The notes under the pieces are model-generated. The model had not been told where the DNA came from, searched no databases, and saw only the letters and a program-made list of their open reading frames with translations. The translations under genes were made by a program, and so were the position numbers. A stretch of 50,015 bases of DNA, from NCBI GenBank assembly GCA_020056715.1, contig JAGVHG010000036.1, positions 1-50,015 on the forward strand, read 5' to 3'. This document shows positions 5,769-13,712 of this stretch, piece after piece. This DNA is from Phycisphaerae bacterium (GTDB taxonomy: Bacteria; Planctomycetota; Phycisphaerae; UBA1845). The first letter of the stretch is position 1. Every line of letters starts with the position of its first letter.

Positions 5769-8579
5769 GCGATGGGGCGTCGGTGACAACCAACTCAGGA
5801 GTTGTACGTGCTTCAGCCAGACGGGGTACAACGTGACCTTTGACCATCGTTCCATGTCTTCGACCTCCATTCTTTGGGCCAGTTCGGAAAGAGAGACCCT
5901 CTGAAGGATAGAAGCGGGATCGAGGAGCGGGAGCGTCGGAAAAAAACGCCAAAACGCCGAAAAGTCGAAACGCCGAAATACGGTAGAAGCGGGAGCGGGT
6001 GGGGGCGGAGCATCCGATGGCCGGTTGGACCCCCTATGGTCCCCCTTGGGAAGGGGGACGGCCGTTTCGCGGATCGGATCGACTATCGCCTTCAGGTATG
6101 CCCGTAGGAGCGCTACCAGCGAATGCGGATAGTACGGGGACTCATCGAGGCTGCGGCGGAGGACGCGGAGGCGGTCTTCGACCGGCAGCGTGGCCCACCA
6201 GCCGTCGGCGGTGTCGAGGAAGAGACGGCGGTAGGACGCCACTTGGCCGTGGGTGTCCACCAAACTTCGAAATTGTTGAAGCGCGCCCCACAAGTCGCCC
6301 TGGCGCTCCAGAAACTTGCCGAAATGAAGCCTGGGGGTGGGGCCTTGGTGGCGGGCGAGCATGTAGTCATAAAGCCGCCGCGCCTCGGCTGGGTCGTTGC
6401 GCGTGGCGTCGTTTCGGGCGGCGTAGAAGTCGGCGCGGACGCGGATGTGGGTCTCATAGGGGTCGAGCGTGCCGACGCGCTCGGCGTGGTCGAGCCACTG
6501 CTCCGCTTTCTCAAGCTCGCCAATGCGTACGGCCGCGTCGGCCAGATCGGACCACAGGAACCCCACATCCGAGAATGCCCGGACGGCCCGCTCGAAGCGG
6601 GGGAAGGCCCGGGCAGGCTCATCGCGCATGAGGTAGAATTGCGCGAGTGCCGCATCCACGAGGGGGTCCGGCGAGTCGGCCAGGTCCAAGCCCGAAGCAG
6701 TCCACGCCCGCGAGGCCAGCCGCGTTTCGCCGCATAAGAACGCGAGCAGGCCCAGCGACCGCAGGTCGGCGACAGAAGCGCCGGAGAGTGATGCGGAATC
6801 GGCGCGGTCGTCGGGCGTCACGGCGGCAAGCCAATTCTCGGCGGTTTCGAAGGTCAACGGGGCGAGGTCGCGAAGTCGCGCGTCGCCGACCCTCACCCCG
6901 GCCCTCTCCCTTGAAGGGAGAGGGGGTTCGGCGCTTGCCGTTCCAGTACCTTCCAACTCCGGTCGCTTCCGCTCCCGGCTCTGATCGACGGGTACCGGTC
7001 GCTGGCGCTCGCGGCTCGGATCGGCGGGAACAGGCGTACCGTTGCAGTCGATCGTTAGCTGGAGGACCGTGCGGGCCAGGGCGACGGCTTCGCGTTCCAA
7101 GACGAGTGGGTCGCCGCGGCCCCGAATGCGAGCTGCGAACATCGCCTTGTCGTAGAACGACAGAGCATTCCCGTAGTTCTGGACCGCGGCAGCGGCGCGC
7201 TGTTGCCAATGGCCCGAGCCGCCCGGCACGCGGAGGTCGTGAATGTCCATGTAGACCAGTTCGCGGTGCGTCGGGTTCAGCAGCAGGGCACGTGCCGCCG
7301 TGACCTGCCGGTCGATCCACTCCGGCAGCCAGAATAGATACAGAGCGAGCAGCACCGCAAAGATGGCGGCGAAGACGCCGCCGAGGGACGCGGCGCCGAC
7401 GGTCTTGCGGTTGCGTCGAAGGAACTTCGCGGTTCGCGTCAGGACGCCGGCGGGCCGAGCGTGAATGGGACGATGGCTCAGGAATCGTTCGAGGTCATCG
7501 GCGAGGTCCTTGGCCGACGCGTACCGCCGCGCGGGCTGCGCCTCCATCGCCTTGGCGACGATCGTCTGTAGATCGCCCGGCACGCCGCAGTTGATCCGCC
7601 GCAGGGGCGCGGCCAGACCCTCTTCGATCGCCCGCAACACGTTCGCGCGATGCGTCGTCGAGAAAGGCAAGCGTAGCGCAAGGGCGTAATAGATGGTGAC
7701 ACCGAGCGAGTAGATGTCCGTGCGTTCGTCGAGCGCCTCGGTCTCGCCGCGAAGTTGCTCGGGGGCGGCGTAGGGAATGGTGCCCAGGAACGCCCCTTGC
7801 TGGGTGTGCTGGGACACGTCGGCATCGCGCACCAGTCCGAAATCCGACAGGAGCGGCGTGCCGTCCCGGCGGAGCAGGATATTCGATGGTTTGACGTCCC
7901 GGTGCAGCAGGCCCTTCTCGTGTACGGCGGTCAGGGCGCGGGCGATACCCAACCCAATCCGGGCGACGAACTCGACGTAAGTTTCCGCCCAGACCTCAGC
8001 CCCGCCGTCATCCGGCGTGTCCAGGCGACGGCGAACGTCGGCCACCGCCGGCGGGCGCCCAACTCCCGCGAGATAGTCGATCAGGTCGGCGAGTGAAGCC
8101 CCATCCACCCGTTCCATCGCGTAGGCGTACAAGTCGCCGCTGTGGATCACGTCGTGGATGGTGACCACATGGGCGTGACGCATCTGGGCGATGGCACGGG
8201 CCTCGGAAAGAAACCTGGTCCGGGCGCTGGCCGAAAGGGCCGATGCCCGTGGCAGCACCTTCAAAGCCACGGTGCGCCCCCCGACACGATCCTGCCGGGC
8301 GAGGTAGACATTGCCCATGCCCCCGGCCCCCAGCTCGCCGAGGATGGTGTAACCGGCGAGCTCTGGGAAACGAAGAACGGGGTTGACGGCGATGTGCCGC
8401 GCGTGTTCGACGATGGCCTCGATTTGCGGACGCAGGTCCGGCCGCTGGGCGACGAACTCCTCCATCTCGACGGGGATTCCCTCCTCGATCTGCGTAAGAG
8501 CACGATCGAGAACGTCGTCAAGGAAGGACTGATCGTCGCCCGTGCTCGATTCGTATTGGGTGGAGGACTCTGGGTCCAT
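5469..8579 (-). CDS. Membrane Ser/Thr protein kinase with C-terminal TPR-like region
   Basis: A Hanks-type kinase. The ATG at 8579 is chosen because it follows the sigma-factor stop by 7 bases. Visible motifs are the glycine loop GAGGMG at 84-89, K107 in VALK, E126 in the C helix, HRDVKPSN at 226-233 with D228, DFG at 246-248 and APEQL. One membrane helix lies at about 394-417, which puts the kinase in the cytoplasm and the rest outside. After it come an Arg/Pro-rich insert (about 513-566) made of dispersed repeat DNA and helical TPR-like repeats to about residue 830. The credible protein ends near 6090-6100. The frame then stays open by chance through repeat DNA and the next gene's signal peptide to a stop at 5469, so the true end is uncertain. 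Pairing with an ECF sigma gene suggests it controls that sigma factor by phosphorylation. Confidence 0.85.
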   Translation of the reverse strand: MDPESSTQYESSTGDDQSFLDDVLDRALTQIEEGIPVEMEEFVAQRPDLRPQIEAIVEHARHIAVNPVLRFPELAGYTILGELGAGGMGNVYLARQDRVGGRTVALKVLPRASALSASARTRFLSEARAIAQMRHAHVVTIHDVIHSGDLYAYAMERVDGASLADLIDYLAGVGRPPAVADVRRRLDTPDDGGAEVWAETYVEFVARIGLGIARALTAVHEKGLLHRDVKPSNILLRRDGTPLLSDFGLVRDADVSQHTQQGAFLGTIPYAAPEQLRGETEALDERTDIYSLGVTIYYALALRLPFSTTHRANVLRAIEEGLAAPLRRINCGVPGDLQTIVAKAMEAQPARRYASAKDLADDLERFLSHRPIHARPAGVLTRTAKFLRRNRKTVGAASLGGVFAAIFAVLLALYLFWLPEWIDRQVTAARALLLNPTHRELVYMDIHDLRVPGGSGHWQQRAAAAVQNYGNALSFYDKAMFAARIRGRGDPLVLEREAVALARTVLQLTIDCNGTPVPADPSRERQRPVPVDQSRERKRPELEGTGTASAEPPLPSRERAGVRVGDARLRDLAPLTFETAENWLAAVTPDDRADSASLSGASVADLRSLGLLAFLCGETRLASRAWTASGLDLADSPDPLVDAALAQFYLMRDEPARAFPRFERAVRAFSDVGFLWSDLADAAVRIGELEKAEQWLDHAERVGTLDPYETHIRVRADFYAARNDATRNDPAEARRLYDYMLARHQGPTPRLHFGKFLERQGDLWGALQQFRSLVDTHGQVASYRRLFLDTADGWWATLPVEDRLRVLRRSLDESPYYPHSLVALLRAYLKAIVDPIRETAVPLPKGDHRGSNRPSDAPPPPAPASTVFRRFDFSAFWRFFPTLPLLDPASILQRVSLSELAQRMEVEDMERWSKVTLYPVWLKHVQLLSWLSPTPHRMTKWIGILASLVTILSPALARADTWKTYDPSLGTLPKRRVGHISLAAIHRLQRSASGFSTKGQRAMQGSPLLAGQGDTNTGTAKTFPSILAPSLFWRPI
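5935..5985. repeat. Degenerate AAACGCCGAAA repeats
   Basis: Short reiterations of AACGCCGAAA/AAACGCCAAAA are present. The same phrase recurs at about 49708-49745 near dispersed repeat copy B. It lies where the kinase and secreted-protein genes should be separated by non-coding DNA. Confidence 0.55.
6039..6059. repeat. GTCCCCCTT hairpin
   Basis: GTCCCCCTT-GGG-AAGGGGGAC is a perfect 9-base stem with a 3-base loop near the probable true end of the kinase gene. It may have been the terminator region of the kinase, but no U-run follows. Confidence 0.5.
6891..7030. repeat. Dispersed repeat cassette inside the kinase gene
   Basis: Two parts are visible. CCCTCACCCCGGCCCTCTCCC plus its partner GGGAGAGGG form a hairpin at about 6891-6927. 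Two 36-base tandem units (6959-6994 and 6995-7030, 30 of 36 positions equal by eye) follow. They are translated in frame as Arg/Pro-rich PSRERQRPV-like peptide. Related sequence lies at 4341-4364, 4752-4790 and 44789-44823. Confidence 0.7.
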
Positions 8580-8586
8580 GCTGCCT

Positions 8587-9261
8587 CTACCCCATTGAAG
8601 CGGATTCGCCGGGCGGATCGGGGGTCGGGGGTGAGAATCGGCTGCGAGCACACGTCGAGAGGCTCGTCAGGAGCCGCGATTTGTACGCCTCACTTCCGAC
8701 GCGAAAGCGGTGCCGAACGGCCTCGATCCCGAGTCCCAGCCGCCCGGCGATCTCGTGCATCCGCAATTGTTCAAGCAAGCGGAGGCGCACGACTTCGCGG
8801 TAGAGTTCCGGGACGGCGGTAAGGGCGTCCCTCATCGCCGCGGCCTGCTCTCGGTAGATTGCCAGGCGACTCGGCGTCGTTGAGGCGACGGCGGCGTCGA
8901 ACGTAGCTGCCGAGTCCGTCCCATCGGACGCCCGCAGCACAGAAAACGGAACGGCCGGACTCCCGCCGCCGCGCTTCTGAGCGTTCTCGTAGTCAGCCGC
9001 GTCACGGATGCAGTGGTCGATGAGGGTCAGCAGCCAGGATCGGAAGCTGCGAAGTCCGCGCCATTGGCACTGCGCGCGGTCACGCCAGGCGTGCAGGAGC
9101 GCGTCTTGGAGAATGTCTTCGGGCGTGACCTGCCGCCGCAAGGCCGCGCTCAGTCTATACTCGATGATGAGGAGCAGGGAGCCAGGCCCGACCGACTCGA
9201 TCAGTCCGGTCCAGACGGACGGCGAGTTAAGGTCGGGTCGGCCGCCGCCGGAATCGTGCAT
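8587..9261 (-). CDS. ECF-type RNA polymerase sigma factor
   Basis: A sigma-70 family protein of 224 aa that would redirect RNA polymerase to its own promoter set. Region 2 is at about residues 30-90 (EDILQDALLHAW, then SWLLTLIDHCIRD, the core-binding and -10 helices). Region 4 is at about 147-200 (PELYREVVRLRLLEQLRMHEIAGRLGLGIEAV as a helix-turn-helix, given here in pieces: the turn is IAGRLGLG). The linker is longer than in minimal ECF factors. ATG at 9261; a perfect TATAAT lies 68 bases upstream. The stop is 7 bases before the kinase ATG, so the two are almost certainly co-transcribed. No anti-sigma gene is adjacent, which suggests control by the kinase instead. Confidence 0.87.
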   Translation of the reverse strand: MHDSGGGRPDLNSPSVWTGLIESVGPGSLLLIIEYRLSAALRRQVTPEDILQDALLHAWRDRAQCQWRGLRSFRSWLLTLIDHCIRDAADYENAQKRGGGSPAVPFSVLRASDGTDSAATFDAAVASTTPSRLAIYREQAAAMRDALTAVPELYREVVRLRLLEQLRMHEIAGRLGLGIEAVRHRFRVGSEAYKSRLLTSLSTCARSRFSPPTPDPPGESASMG

Positions 9262-9328
9262 GACCGATCGAGTCCATCGCCCCCTGAAAAAGTACGAAGG
9301 TCAATGTCCAAAATACGAATTGCGCGGC

Positions 9329-9334
9329 ATTATA
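9329..9334 (-). promoter_or_regulatory. -10 box before the sigma factor gene
   Basis: TATAAT reads on the minus strand at 9334-9329, downstream of tRNA-Leu and upstream of the sigma ATG. No good -35 is present at 16-18 bases, so it may be activator dependent or coincidental. Confidence 0.4.
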
Positions 9335-9384
9335 TGCCCCATCGGTCTTTCTTGCACTTCACACTTCGAACTTCGATCTTACCA

Positions 9385-9468
9385 TGCGGCTGAGAGGAGT
9401 CGAACCTCCACGTCCTTTCGGACACTGGATCCTAAATCCAGCGCGTATGCCAATTCCGCCACAGCCGC
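9385..9468 (-). tRNA. tRNA-Leu (anticodon UAG)
   Basis: The 84-base cloverleaf has acceptor GCGGCTG/CAGCCGC, discriminator A, anticodon loop with TAG between CTGGA and TCCAG stems, a long class II variable arm and T-loop GGTTCGACTCC. CCA is not encoded. It lies 17 bases after aroC on the same strand. Confidence 0.95.
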
Positions 9469-9485
9469 ATGCGTACTCGATCGAG

Positions 9486-10637
9486 TCAAAGCGATCGTGC
9501 GAGGGTCAGGAAACTATTATAGGCCGAATGGACCTCGCAGAGCGTGTCTCCTGCGAACTTCTCCAGGAACACACGGGCAACCTCGAAGGCCACGACGTTC
9601 TCGACGACGACGCTGGCCGCGGGGACAGAGCAGATGTCACTGCGTTCATAGTCGGAGCGCTCCGGCTGCTTGGTTACGAGATTCACACTATCCATTCCCT
9701 GAAGCAGCGTACTGATCGGTTTCATGGCCGCCCGAAGAACCAATGGCTGCCCGTTGGTCATCCCCCCTTCCAGCCCGCCTGCATTATTCGATCGGCGAGT
9801 AAATCCCAACGTTGGCGTTGAGCGTTGCGTCGGGTCATAGTCGATCGCGTCATGGACCTCACTACCCCGCCGCGACGCCGTTGCGAAGCCAAGGCCGATC
9901 TCGACGGCCTTGATCGCCTGGACCGAACCGACAGCCTGCATTAGCCGGCCATCGAGCTTATCTTGCCATCGCATACAACTTCCGAGGCCGGGCGGATGTC
10001 CGCGAACTTGCACCTCCACGATCCCGCCGAGGGTGTCCTTATCGATCTTCGCTTGGCGGATTGCGTCGATCATCCGGGGGGCGGCATTCTGATCCGGACA
10101 GTAAGCCTCGTTGGCGTCTCGCGAGGAACGAAGCTCATTGACGGCGGCCTCTCGGGCTACGCTCGCCGTGACATCGTGAATCTGGACGACGTAGCCCAGC
10201 ACTTCGATGTCGAACTCGCGGAGCAAGCAACGAGCGATGGCCCCCACCGCCACCCGCGCCACCGTCTCCCTTGCTGAGGCGCGTTCGAGCGTTTCTCGAC
10301 AATCGGTCGTCAGCCATTTCAAACTGCCCGCGAGATCGGCGTGGCCGGGCCGTGGCCGGTGGATCGGCGGGGCTTCATCAATGCGAAAGTCGCGATTGTT
10401 AATCTGAATGGCGATGGGTGAGCCGATGGTCACGCCGCGGCGAACCCCGGAAAGAAGAATCGCCTCGTCGCGCTCGATCTTCATCCGTCCGCCCCGGCCG
10501 TAGCCCCCCTGCCGTCGGGTCAGCTCGTCGTTGATGAAGGCGAGATCGATGGGCACGCTGGCGGGCATTCCCTCGATCAAAGCGATCAATGCCTGGCCGT
10601 GCGATTCGCCGGCAGTTCTGTAGTCGAGGTTCGCCAT
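9486..10637 (-). CDS. aroC: Chorismate synthase
   Basis: Converts 5-enolpyruvylshikimate-3-phosphate to chorismate with reduced FMN, the last step of the shikimate pathway, in the cytoplasm. The 383-aa length is typical. Signature motifs are all present: GESHG near residue 11, the RPGHADLAG segment near 97, RASARET, the DTLGG segment, NNAGGLEGGMTNG and the C-terminal RSDICSVPAASVV. ATG start at 10637. The downstream tRNA-Leu follows within 20 bases, so both may share a transcript. The upstream region is shared with the divergent yjbQ-like gene. Nothing looks damaged. Confidence 0.96.
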   Translation of the reverse strand: MANLDYRTAGESHGQALIALIEGMPASVPIDLAFINDELTRRQGGYGRGGRMKIERDEAILLSGVRRGVTIGSPIAIQINNRDFRIDEAPPIHRPRPGHADLAGSLKWLTTDCRETLERASARETVARVAVGAIARCLLREFDIEVLGYVVQIHDVTASVAREAAVNELRSSRDANEAYCPDQNAAPRMIDAIRQAKIDKDTLGGIVEVQVRGHPPGLGSCMRWQDKLDGRLMQAVGSVQAIKAVEIGLGFATASRRGSEVHDAIDYDPTQRSTPTLGFTRRSNNAGGLEGGMTNGQPLVLRAAMKPISTLLQGMDSVNLVTKQPERSDYERSDICSVPAASVVVENVVAFEVARVFLEKFAGDTLCEVHSAYNSFLTLARSL

Positions 10638-10720
10638 CGGGGACTATGCTACGAGCACGGTTGTGAATGCGGAAGTGGCCCGCGTTGGAGGGTCGTGGGT
10701 TTTGGATTAAGCTCGCGGAA

Positions 10721-11143
10721 ATGGCCGTCGAAACGCATGAGTTCGAGATCGAGACCCAAGGAGACGACCAAGTCTTGAACCTCACCGATCATGTCGTTCA
10801 ATTCGTGAATGCCGGGCGGATAAGCGAGGGTTTGGTCACGGTCTTCGTCGTGGGTTCGACGGCGGGGATTACGACCACCGAATTCGAGCCTGGACTGGTG
10901 GGCCACGATCTCAAAGCGGCTTTTGAACATTTCGCCCCGGAGGATGCTCGATACCGCCACGAGGAGACGTGGCACGACGACAACGGACATTCCCATGTTC
11001 GGGCATCGCTGTTGGGGCCGAGCTTGACCGTGCCTCTGGTCAACCGCAAGCTGCAACTCGGCACGTGGCAGCAAATTGTCCTCATCGACTTCGACACCCA
11101 ACCCCGCGCGCGGCGAATCGTCGTGCAGGTGATCGGGGAGTAG
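10721..11143 (+). CDS. YjbQ / UPF0047 family protein
   Basis: A small conserved protein of 140 aa. The family includes E. coli YjbQ, reported to have weak thiamine-phosphate synthase activity; its main role is unclear. Family marks are GSTAGITTTEFEPGL near residue 48, HVRAS, LGPSLTVPL, the GTWQQIVLIDFD segment and a basic C-terminal strand. The ATG at 10721 (Met-Ala-Val-Glu-Thr-His) matches the family's N-terminus better than an upstream start at 10667. It is divergent from aroC and convergent with the HIT gene, so it is probably transcribed alone. Confidence 0.88.
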   Translation: MAVETHEFEIETQGDDQVLNLTDHVVQFVNAGRISEGLVTVFVVGSTAGITTTEFEPGLVGHDLKAAFEHFAPEDARYRHEETWHDDNGHSHVRASLLGPSLTVPLVNRKLQLGTWQQIVLIDFDTQPRARRIVVQVIGE

Positions 11144-11183
11144 CCTGTTCACTCCAACCGGGGGCGGCTGTTATACGTTGCAA

Positions 11184-11633
11184 TTACGATGCGAGGCGAG
11201 CAAGAGCTGCTTGGTACGCGGAGGCGAGCTGGGCGGCACGCCCTTCGGGATACTTTCCGGAATTCCAGCGGTAACCCAACAGATCGTCCTTCTTGCGCGG
11301 GATGATGTGGAAGTGGATGTGGGGTACAGCCTGGCCGGCGACGGTGCCTTGATTGAGCAACACGTTGAAGCCCTCGGCCTTCGTCACTTCGAGAACGGCG
11401 CGACCGAGAAACGGAAGCACCGAAGCCATCTGTGCACAACGCTCCGGCGGAACATCAGTCAGGCGGATGTAGTGCTCATGGGGTACGACCAGTAGGTGGC
11501 CGTCGGCAAGCGGGCCGATGTCCAGGAAAGCGAGGACCGAATCGTCCTCGTAAACGACAGCTGCGGGGACTTCGGCGGCGATGATCTTGCAAAAGATACA
11601 GTTAGGATCGCTCGACACGATTCGACCATCCAA
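11184..11633 (-). CDS. HIT-family nucleotide hydrolase/transferase
   Basis: A histidine-triad protein of 149 aa of the HINT/PKCI type, usually cleaving nucleoside phosphoramidates or dinucleotides. The triad HIHFHIIPR gives H105, H107 and H109, with H107 or H109 acting as nucleophile in family members. The N-terminal CIFC (C12, C15) with downstream His residues is the usual zinc-like element, and the NQGTVAGQ loop is conserved. ATG at 11633. It follows rplQ by 99 bases on the same strand and may be the last gene of the ribosomal transcript. Confidence 0.92.
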   Translation of the reverse strand: MDGRIVSSDPNCIFCKIIAAEVPAAVVYEDDSVLAFLDIGPLADGHLLVVPHEHYIRLTDVPPERCAQMASVLPFLGRAVLEVTKAEGFNVLLNQGTVAGQAVPHIHFHIIPRKKDDLLGYRWNSGKYPEGRAAQLASAYQAALARLAS

Positions 11634-11690
11634 AACCGATCAGAGCACCGGCGCAAGCCCGGAGACCTCTCAGGCCTAGTCCGCAGGCTT

Positions 11691-11708
11691 GTCCCGGCGC
11701 GCCGGGAC
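11691..11708. repeat. Perfect palindrome between rplQ and the HIT gene
   Basis: GTCCCGGCGCGCCGGGAC is an 18-base perfect dyad. It would form a strong hairpin in the transcript after rplQ, possibly a processing or partial stop signal. No U-run follows on the minus strand. Confidence 0.5.
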
Positions 11709-11732
11709 GGCTCGGATCGCACCTCGTTAGGT

Positions 11733-12425
11733 CTATTGCTCGACGTCCGATTCCGCGACGGTGGTTGTCGATTCACCGGCGCCGGCGCGACCTTTCGTAG
11801 TCCACGCTTTCGCAACCTTGACGGCCATGGCGTATCGCGCGTCGGTCCGGCGACGGCGGGCGGACTTGCGCGGCTTGGTTAACGATCCCGGAGCCTGCTC
11901 ATTGCCCACCAGTTGAAGTATCGCCAGTCGCGAGGCGTCCCCGACACGAGTGTCGGCTAGACTTATGACCCGGGTATAACCGCCGGCGCGATCGACGTAG
12001 CGCGGGGCGATCTTCTCGATCAGGCGACGGGTCACGGAATCGGCGGTAAAGGCGAGTCGTCCCTTGGGTTCGCCGGTGCGATAGCGTCGACCGCTGACCA
12101 TATGGATGGATTTGGCCCGCGCCGCGTCGGACATCCCGTCGTAGGCGGCGCGATTCTCCGCCGGAATGATCACCCGATCGGTCAACAGCGAATCAATGGC
12201 CCGACGCGCCGCCAGCGCCCCGACCCGGTCGCCGGCGTCGCTCAATCGACGAACGCGGACAGCGAAAGTGACCAGCTTTTCCACGAACGGGCGAAGATCC
12301 TTCGCCTTGGGAAGCGTGGTCGTAATCTGACCATGCTCGAACAGGCTCTGGGCCATGTTGCGGCGCAGCGCCTCACGGTGCTCGGAGGTGCGGTTGAGCT
12401 TGCGGTGATGAACTCTGTGTCTCAT
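11733..12425 (-). CDS. rplQ: 50S ribosomal protein L17, extended
   Basis: L17 sits near the exit side of the large subunit. The N-terminal core is canonical (MRHRVHHRKLNRTSEHREAL), and the C-terminal core RYVDRAGGYTRV is present. At 230 aa the protein is about 100 longer than E. coli L17. Roughly 45 residues (about 82-128, including SIHMVSGRRYRTGEPKG) are inserted between the two halves. About 50 basic then acidic residues are added at the C-terminus. It directly follows rpoA, the usual order. Confidence 0.95.
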   Translation of the reverse strand: MRHRVHHRKLNRTSEHREALRRNMAQSLFEHGQITTTLPKAKDLRPFVEKLVTFAVRVRRLSDAGDRVGALAARRAIDSLLTDRVIIPAENRAAYDGMSDAARAKSIHMVSGRRYRTGEPKGRLAFTADSVTRRLIEKIAPRYVDRAGGYTRVISLADTRVGDASRLAILQLVGNEQAPGSLTKPRKSARRRRTDARYAMAVKVAKAWTTKGRAGAGESTTTVAESDVEQ

Positions 12426-12477
12426 GTTATCTCAGTACAAGCCGATGGAACGCACGGGTCATCCGCACGGTTCACGG

Positions 12478-13632
12478 CTAGTCCCCCATGGTAAAAACTT
12501 CCATCGGACCGCTGCCGCCGCGGCCCATCGAACCGCTCGACTGGCCGGGCAGATCTGAACCACGCGCCGCGGGGTGGCCGAAGCGCGACCCGATATCGGC
12601 AACATCGGCCTCGCCGTTTTCGCCCGAAGCATCCTCGTCAACCTCGTCTTCGCCGAATTTCATTCCCAGCGACAGACTGACGGCGGAGAGCTTACGCTGC
12701 ACCTCGTGCAACGATGTCTTGCCGAAGCTGCGGAAACGAAGGAGGTCGGATTCAGTCTTGGTCACCAAGTCCCGCAGCGTTAAAACCTTGGCCGCCTCCA
12801 GGCAGTTGCTCGCCCGAACGGAAAGCTCCAGCGTCGACACCGGCTTAGCCAGTAACTCGGCCATCGCGGAACCCTCGGAAGGTTCGGATTCGCGCACCGG
12901 ACGAGAGGCCATAACGACCTGGTCGCCTAATTCGTGGTACATCACAAACGGATTGAGGTGCTTACGAAGGATCAGACCGGCTTCCACTAGGGCGTCCTCA
13001 GGCCGAACCGTACCTTTCGTCCAGACTTCCATTATCAGACGGTCGAAATTGGTCCGTTGGCCGACGCGCATGTGCTCGATGCGGTAGCGGACGCGGATGA
13101 CGGGCGAAAAGATGGAGTCGATCGGTATGACGCCAAGCTCTTGTTCTGGTGATCGGTTGTCATTGACCGTGGCGTAGCCTCGGCCGGTGTGCACGGCCAT
13201 CTCCACGCGAAACGGGACCGCGGACGTCAACGTGGCGATCTTATGGTCGGGATTGGCGATGGTGATCGCCGGATCGAGAACGATGTCGCCGGCGCGTACC
13301 TCGCCGGCCTTTTCACGAGAAACCACCATCGTCTTGTACTCGGCGCCGGTGAGCTTGAGCACGATGCCTTTGATGTTCAAGATGATGTCGGTTACGTCCT
13401 CGAGTACGCCGTCGATGCTGCGGAATTCGTGGGAAACGCCGGCAATCTTGACGCTGGTCACCGCCGCCCCTTCCAGGCTGGAGAGGAGGACGCGGCGCAG
13501 CGAATTCCCGATGGTCGTACCGAATCCCTGTTCGAACGGCTCAATGACGAACCGGGCGTACGAGTCGTTGCTGACGACCTCGTCGCGGACGACGCGGCTG
13601 GGCAACTCCAATCCTCGCCATTTGACACGCAT
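12478..13632 (-). CDS. rpoA: RNA polymerase alpha subunit
   Basis: The scaffold of the core enzyme. The ATG at 13632 (MRVKWRGLELP) is chosen because GGAGG lies 8 bases upstream; the longer frame begins with TTG. The N-terminal assembly domain is recognisable (YARFVIEPFEQGFGTTIGNS, RRVLLSSLEGAAV). The C-terminal DNA- and activator-binding domain contains SVRASNCLEAAKVLTLRDL. At 384 aa it is longer than E. coli alpha (329) because of an acidic then Gly/Ser-rich tail after about residue 325. It is flanked by rpsD and rplQ as in most bacteria. Confidence 0.97.
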   Translation of the reverse strand: MRVKWRGLELPSRVVRDEVVSNDSYARFVIEPFEQGFGTTIGNSLRRVLLSSLEGAAVTSVKIAGVSHEFRSIDGVLEDVTDIILNIKGIVLKLTGAEYKTMVVSREKAGEVRAGDIVLDPAITIANPDHKIATLTSAVPFRVEMAVHTGRGYATVNDNRSPEQELGVIPIDSIFSPVIRVRYRIEHMRVGQRTNFDRLIMEVWTKGTVRPEDALVEAGLILRKHLNPFVMYHELGDQVVMASRPVRESEPSEGSAMAELLAKPVSTLELSVRASNCLEAAKVLTLRDLVTKTESDLLRFRSFGKTSLHEVQRKLSAVSLSLGMKFGEDEVDEDASGENGEADVADIGSRFGHPAARGSDLPGQSSGSMGRGGSGPMEVFTMGD

Positions 13633-13712
13633 CGGGATGACCTCCAAGAAGGTTCATTTCTGGCCGGGATCAACGCGATCGCGGCCCAGGGACAACCACA
13701 CGGGCTTGACCC

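Noticed and set aside
5652-5952. Upstream extension of the secreted protein in its own frame to 5952
   Set aside because: That extension has no signal peptide and is out of frame with the clear signal peptide at 5768; a frameshift explains the data better.
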